64,000 nucleotides of DNA from Membranipora membranacea (lineage: Eukaryota; Bryozoa; Gymnolaemata; Cheilostomatida; Membraniporidae), in the NCBI GenBank assembly GCA_914767715.1, contig OU612067.1:18481001-18545000 (forward strand). The letters are read 5' to 3'. Position 1 is the first letter of the stretch. Every line of letters begins with the position of its first letter. This document shows, piece after piece, positions 59,103-64,000 of the stretch. Made by a program: the position numbers and the translations under genes. The notes below the pieces were generated by a model. That model worked only from the letters and a program-made list of their open reading frames with translations, made no database searches and was not told the origin of the DNA.

Positions 59103-60330
59103 AAGGAGAACTTAGTGTATTAGATAGAAACGTAGATCTCTACATCAGAGTTTACAGCAAAGACATATTTGTACAGTTTGTATAACGAGAGTTTTTAAAT
59201 CTCATTCACAGAAATAGGAATAGGCCTTGCCCTTAGAAAATTGGGTAATAACGCATAGGTATGATAGAATGAGATACATAAAAAATAGTGATGATAGGAC
59301 TGTTAAAACAGTCCGTTCAGGAGTATTGGGCTACAATTAGCTTAAGAAGGATTTAGCCAGCCAACACACAGCCAGGAGCAACACCAGGAGCAACGCCATG
59401 AACAGTGCTGAACCCACAGGATGCAAACTGCAAGCAGGCATACAAAAATATCAGTTTGTTGTGACTTTGTGCTTCAGTGAGCTCCTTAACATTTAACATA
59501 CCAAGTAGATATTTACTCCTTCATCATACATACATGGGTCATATCAATAGCTGTGACTCGCAATTATCTTGATGATCTTATGTTTACATTTAGTCATATC
59601 GTTGATAGCATTGAGCATGAGCCCATGAGCGTGCAGTATGTACAATGATGAACCCACGGGCCCGTGGGACTTGCATGCCTTCGCTTTGCCAATGTCCAGT
59701 CTGGACATTGGCAAAGCAACGGCACGCAAGTCCCACGAGCCCGTGGATGAACCATACAGTGACCCTCCTGAACCACTGACTACCAGGGCAAGGAACAAGA
59801 ACCTGGAGTGTACCTATATAATATGATAATTTGGTACTTGACATCACACAATTTGTCTAAAGCCACATTTGCAAGCTCCCAACCCCCACCCCCTGCATTT
59901 AATCAGTACAAATTACTAGAAAAGCATTACAAAAAAAAGTACAGTTATGCTGTAGTATGTTAGATAGGCCTATGTAGTATGTTAGAGGGCCTATGTCTGG
60001 GACTCTGTCTTCAAACATTTCTCAATACACCTATCCTATGAGACTTGTGTAACAAAAGGCCTTTTGTTTGGTGAACTAATGAGTACAACAGATAGCTGTC
60101 CTGTAGCCTCAGTTCTTCACTTTTGCTACACTCATTTATTGGTATTCACAATCCACCCGCTGCTACAATATGAAGGAACCACTGGTAAAGGGTATTTCAC
60201 AACTGTACTTTATTTTGTAATGGACCCTCTGTCTGTCCCTGGAATTGCAGATACACCCTCTCTGTCAGTGGGTGCGTCAAGGAGTATTGCTAATTCGACA
60301 TCCTTAATTGTACAGAGCTGGATTCTCTCT
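59103..60330. other. Intergenic with a hairpin element, no gene
   Basis: Nothing coding is convincing; the overlapping ORFs at 59544-59847 are translations of the hairpin at 59655-59745. AT-rich, with a duplicated TATGTAGTATGTTAGA motif near 59950-59990. Confidence 0.6.
59655..59745. mobile_element. 91-bp hairpin MITE with 8-bp duplication
   Basis: Almost perfect inverted repeat starting CACGGGCCCGTGGGACTTGC, centre CCAGTCTGG at 59700, flanked on both sides by GATGAACC (59647-59654 and 59746-59753). The 8-bp duplication suits a hAT-type non-autonomous element. It is GC-rich compared with its surroundings. Confidence 0.85.
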
Positions 60331-60388
60331 GGCCAATGTGTTGGCTTTGATTGGAAGGGTTGAGCAATCAAAGCCAACACATTGTCTA
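60331..60388. mobile_element. Mini-hairpin with 10-bp flanking repeat
   Basis: AATGTGTTGGCTTTGATTG (60335-60353) and its exact complement (60365-60383) with an 11-base loop. GATTCTCTCT occurs on both sides (60321-60330 and 60389-60398), which looks like a 9-10 bp target duplication. Confidence 0.65.
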
Positions 60389-60483
60389 GATTCTCTCTTG
60401 TCCCTAAAACCAGGGAGAATGCTAAAACTAAAAGTTCAATACTCAAGTCACTTGCACAGAAACTGTATCATAGTATGTATGGT

Positions 60484-61310
60484 TCAATGTGTACGTAACT
60501 CTGGAGATGGAGATGTTGGACGTTTAAGCCCAGCAATATCAGTGTTCACCTCGCTCTTGTTACCGTAAACTTTTGCCAAGTGTGCCTCAACTTCTGCCTG
60601 ACTAGCCTTGAGCTCGCCGCTCTTACTCTGCTCAAACAACTTCTTGGCAAATCCGTATGGATTTTTCATGAAATTGTTCAAGTTCTTTCGCTTCAACTTT
60701 CTCTTCTTCCTCAAGGCCTCAGCTCTGGCTAGCCTTCTTATTCGTTCCTTGACATCATTAAGCAATACAGAAAGCCCATGCCTTTCTGATTCAGCGCAAT
60801 TTCTCATTCTCTCTCAGCGCGCGTTGCTGAGTTCTCAGTTTGCCTTTCTCATATTGGCGTTTATTTGGTATTTTGGTGCACTGAGTTCCACCTCGTTTCG
60901 CAACTAAGCCAAACTTCTCCTCACAAATTGAAAAGAGGATAGCAGGCAGTTGTTTGGCCTTTTTCTCACCGCTTCCAGTCAATGCAGAGTTGAGAGCAAC
61001 AACTGCATATTCGTCAAGCTCACGCAAAGTCTTGACACTGCTCATCTTTGGCCACTCAACCTCCTGCCTTTCACAACCGCTCCCATGATGCTCGGTGGGT
61101 GATTGAGAATTGGTTGTCTACCCACTGTGGTTTTCAACCTGGGGCAGTGTACCATCCGTCTTAGGTGCAGAGTTATCTACACTGCGGTTCTCTAACACCA
61201 CTTCGCATCCCTTCTTAGTTCTGTGTATTTTCATACCACGCTCAGTTTTGAAACCCCTCTGGCATACGCAAGTCCATGGCATTTCCGAGTTCGTTATAAC
61301 AGTTAACCGG
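60484..61310 (-). pseudogene. Non-LTR retrotransposon N-terminal fragment with C2H2 finger
   Basis: Minus strand, from ~61300: a zinc finger CVCQRGFKTERGMKIHRTKK, a stop near 61110, then VEWPKMSSVKTLRELDEY and EEKFGLVAKRGG. After a frame change near 60800 it continues ARAEALRKKRKLKRKNL, FMKNPYGFAKKLFEQSKSGE and EVEAHLAKVYGN. This order (N-terminal finger, EVxWP box, basic linker, FxKNPxxFxKxL box before the RT) is known from R2/NeSL-like and related LINEs. No reverse transcriptase domain follows, so it is a decayed fragment. Confidence 0.65.
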
Positions 61311-61435
61311 GTACCAGTAGGTCTCTCATCCTCCCCTTCATTTCCGGATAGATTATGGGTTAACCTATGAGGACTAATAAGAGTATGAATGCAGTAATAG
61401 AATCCAACTGAATTCAGCCCAATCAGCTCACTTAC

Positions 61436-63131
61436 TTAATAATTTGTAAAAATTGTTGACTGTCTGTGAAAGTTTTTGGATACCAGTCGATAAGGCCCAC
61501 AACCACTAAGGCCCGTCTGTAAGGCCCTCACAATTCCATTTTTATTATTTTCCTGCTTGACATAAAGATCCTGTATGCAACTGGCAAATCTGAAACTGAC
61601 AAAAATGGGAGTTGTCTTATTTTTCTTATATAGGGAAACTGCCACTATTTTAGTTCCAACATCTGTATTCGACTTGAAATGAAGCATTGCCATAACTTCA
61701 GATGTAGCTGCATTGCCTGTTGGTTCATGAAAGGGTGCCAATAGCATTAAACCTTCAGAAAACTTCAATCAAATGTCCTCATTAGTCTCCAACTAGTTAT
61801 ATACTTTGTATGCTAGGTGTAATGTAATATATCAGACGCAAAATCATACATCAATTGAGGTGACAGGCTTTATTATTTCAATATAAATATTTAAAACTAA
61901 TAGTATTGTAACCTAGCTCAACTGCAACATACTGAAGGTGTTAGGGACCCAACAGGGTAGAGATTTTGCTGATCGGAAGGTGATTTTATAGAAAAAATAT
62001 CAATATCAAAGAAAAAGAATACTAGATTATTGTTCTGGTAATTTATGACTAAGAACCATAGACACAACAATTACCCTAGACAGGACACGATATACATCTT
62101 AAGTGAGGCACTAAACTGTCGGTGATGCTGCCGCATTGAATTGTGTAGTACCAATGATAACTCGATTAATTTTTCCAGCAGCTTCTGGTGTTCAATTCAA
62201 TAAGTTATAATCAATATCAAACTGATCACAACAAGCTGCTAAATCTATTGTGATTTTCTAACCTGCGTTGTGGACTGAAAATCAATGATAATATATTTGC
62301 GGCTATGCAATTCAATGTTGCTACAACTATGTGCCTCGAAAGTTGATGCTGTCTAGGTTTATTATTAAAAAGTCCCAGTTTAATTTACAACTATCAAGGC
62401 TTCAGGTCTAGCCACTTTGCCAGTCTGATGTACCTGTAGCTCGAACAGAAGAATAGCATATTTGATGATAGAGATCCTCACAGAGTCTCCTTCATTTCTA
62501 TCACAAGAATGTAAAGGCTGCAAATGGAAAGAACATAATGTTTTCAGCATCGAATCAGTAGTATCGCTGAGTATGATCAGGGATAAAGGGAACGAATTTA
62601 AACAGCTAAAAAGCGGGGAGCTATATTGTTTTATATACCTTTGACAGGCTCTTGATGTTGGGAATACAAATAAACTTATTTTCAACAACGTAATGTCACA
62701 TGGGGTAATGTTATCATTCTACATTTAATTTTGTTCTTGGGATAACTTCCAACTAGTAAAGGTAGAATCAGAACTTGAGGTACTGATGAACAGCAAAGGT
62801 TAGGCAAAGACAAGGCAAAGTTAGGTCCCTCCTTGTTTAGCGTGTTAGTAAATCAACAAGTTGAACTCCAGAACCAATGGACGACAAAAGGAACAATAAA
62901 GAAAAAAGGTTATCTTGCAGCTTTGTTCATTTATTACTCTATCCTTGTACATACCTCAGATGGTTGAAGGGTAATTATATCTGGAATAGACAACCAGCTG
63001 GTTCTTCTGTCAGCGGCTAAACAACAGTTTGCTGATGTATTCTCAGGTTAGCTACCATACTATTTACCAGCTGTATTCTTTACACCCCTTTTATCACCTA
63101 GGTGAAGAAGCAGATTCCGTTGGCTCGCCTT
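61436..63131 (-). CDS. Tentative multi-exon gene, unrecognised (partial)
   Basis: Four candidate minus-strand exons keep one frame: 63131-63098 (KASQRNLLLHL), 63016-62955 (ADRRTSWLSIPDIITLQPSE), 62517-62434 (PLHSCDRNEGDSVRISIIKY AILLFELQ) and 61762-61436 (FSEGLMLLAPFHEPTGNAAT..., stop TAA 61438-61436). Donors and acceptors are GT-AG, with T-rich acceptors for the second and third. The alternating hydrophobic pattern VRISIIKYAILLF could belong to a helical-repeat protein, but I recognise no family. The 5' exon is not found; ATG at ~63573 (MAGFRPVETHPQ) is one possibility. A GTAAGT directly after the final stop could mean that the last exon is read differently. Confidence 0.35.
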
Positions 63132-64000
63132 CTATTGAATGGAAAGACAAAAACAATGTTATAGTGCAATGTTCATACAAAAATATTTGCTGTTGATATC
63201 CATCAATCATGTGATGTCTGCGACCTTTAAACTGCATTGTAGTGCAGTATTATTCATTCTTCTTCATTCAGACCCTTAGCAAGCTATTGTTTCTGATGCC
63301 ATACCAAATGCAAGATGCTCTGAAAGTCGTAGATTTTGAGAAGAGGGGAGTTTCTTTTAAAATCACAAGACTCTCTGTGACTCAATTTATCATTATGCAT
63401 TCGAAGATTTAGATATATACAGTGTCAACAGAAACTAACTTCAGTAGTCAGTTCAGGAGGAAACAGACATTGTTGAATTTTGTGATCCCTGCATCTTTAT
63501 ATACCTACTCAGCTCTCTGTCAAAGCTGTTTTGGTCAGTGGGTCTTGAGGGTGCGTCTCCACCGGTCTGAACCCGGCCATGATAGGTTAGTACAGCAACA
63601 GCTGGAACAAAAAGTAAAACAATCAGCATTCATGACTCTCTTATTTCTCATCTGCTTAATCTATCGTGATATAATACTCTGGGTCTGGGTCTGTCGTAAG
63701 TGGTAGTGTATGTTCAAAACAGAAGTGAGACAAGAATGTCTTAGTTATTGTGAGCACAACATAGTTTTTTATGCACCAGCAGTGGCAGTCATTATGTATA
63801 AGAGTTAATAACATGTCGAGTAAAGTAGAATTAAGGTATGTGTATGTGTAAGATATCATGGATAAGCCAAAACAGCAAACTCTCGGGGAGTCCTTCAATT
63901 AGAAACAGCTAAAACCGCAATCTGAACGCTCACGGTTCCAGTGAGACCTACTAGGCTTTCACTTTCAAATCGCTCAGTCATTGATGGAAATATAAACATT
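63132..64000. other. No supported gene
   Basis: Possible first-exon ATG on the minus strand at about 63573, and a competing plus-strand frame at 63422-63706 with a donor-like AG|GTTAGT near 63586. Neither has recognisable domains, and I cannot decide between them. Confidence 0.4.

Noticed and set aside
59544..59847. Four overlapping ORFs of 60-85 codons
   Set aside because: All are translations of the 91-bp hairpin element and its flanks.

Overview
This is a stretch of animal nuclear DNA: AT-rich, gene-poor, with spliceosomal GT-AG introns and many transposable elements. The three intact genes (a MOB3 kinase activator, an HSDL1-type short-chain dehydrogenase and a CARF/ALS2CR8-like zinc-finger protein) are animal families. 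Short introns and degenerate LRR, RTE and hAT sequence would fit a sponge or another non-bilaterian, but the species cannot be fixed from the sequence alone. There is nothing prokaryotic here: no operons, CRISPR array or rRNA.

Layout. 1-7.2 kb holds a satellite of 174-187 bp units, a ~333 bp tandem duplication, one arm (3.7-5.4 kb) of a large inverted repeat, a short repeat copy, tRNA-derived SINEs and an 8-bp microsatellite. 7.26-18.42 kb is one hAT transposon with a perfect 8-bp target duplication. Its broken transposase gene is split by an 8.5-kb element with its own terminal inverted repeats and 7-bp duplication. 18.4-26.3 kb holds SINE pieces, a second hAT remnant, LRR gene fragments and MULE-like non-autonomous elements. 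26.6-36.1 kb is a nested palindromic structure around a dead RTE-type LINE and several small inverted-repeat elements. 36.6-37.6 kb is a 39-bp minisatellite (about 24 copies) running into a C2H2 zinc-finger codon run on the minus strand. 38.3-41.9 kb is the partner arm of the 3.7-5.4 kb and 19.2-19.5 kb repeats.

44.2-58.4 kb is the gene-rich part. MOB3 (minus, 7 exons, 216 aa) and HSDL1 (plus, 7 exons, 342 aa) have start codons only 99 bp apart and so probably share a bidirectional promoter. HSDL1 converges on the CARF-like gene (minus, 12 exons, 781 aa). I rebuilt all three exon by exon; every junction is GT-AG and keeps the frame. Beyond 58.7 kb are LINE fragments, hairpin elements and a tentative unrecognised minus-strand gene at 61.4-63.1 kb.

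The genes are unlinked in function as far as the sequence shows: MOB3 is a kinase-adaptor type protein, HSDL1 a reductase-fold protein, CARF-like a DNA-binding protein. The most unusual content is the depth of nesting of mobile elements, several of which are dated relative to each other by intact target duplications or empty sites.
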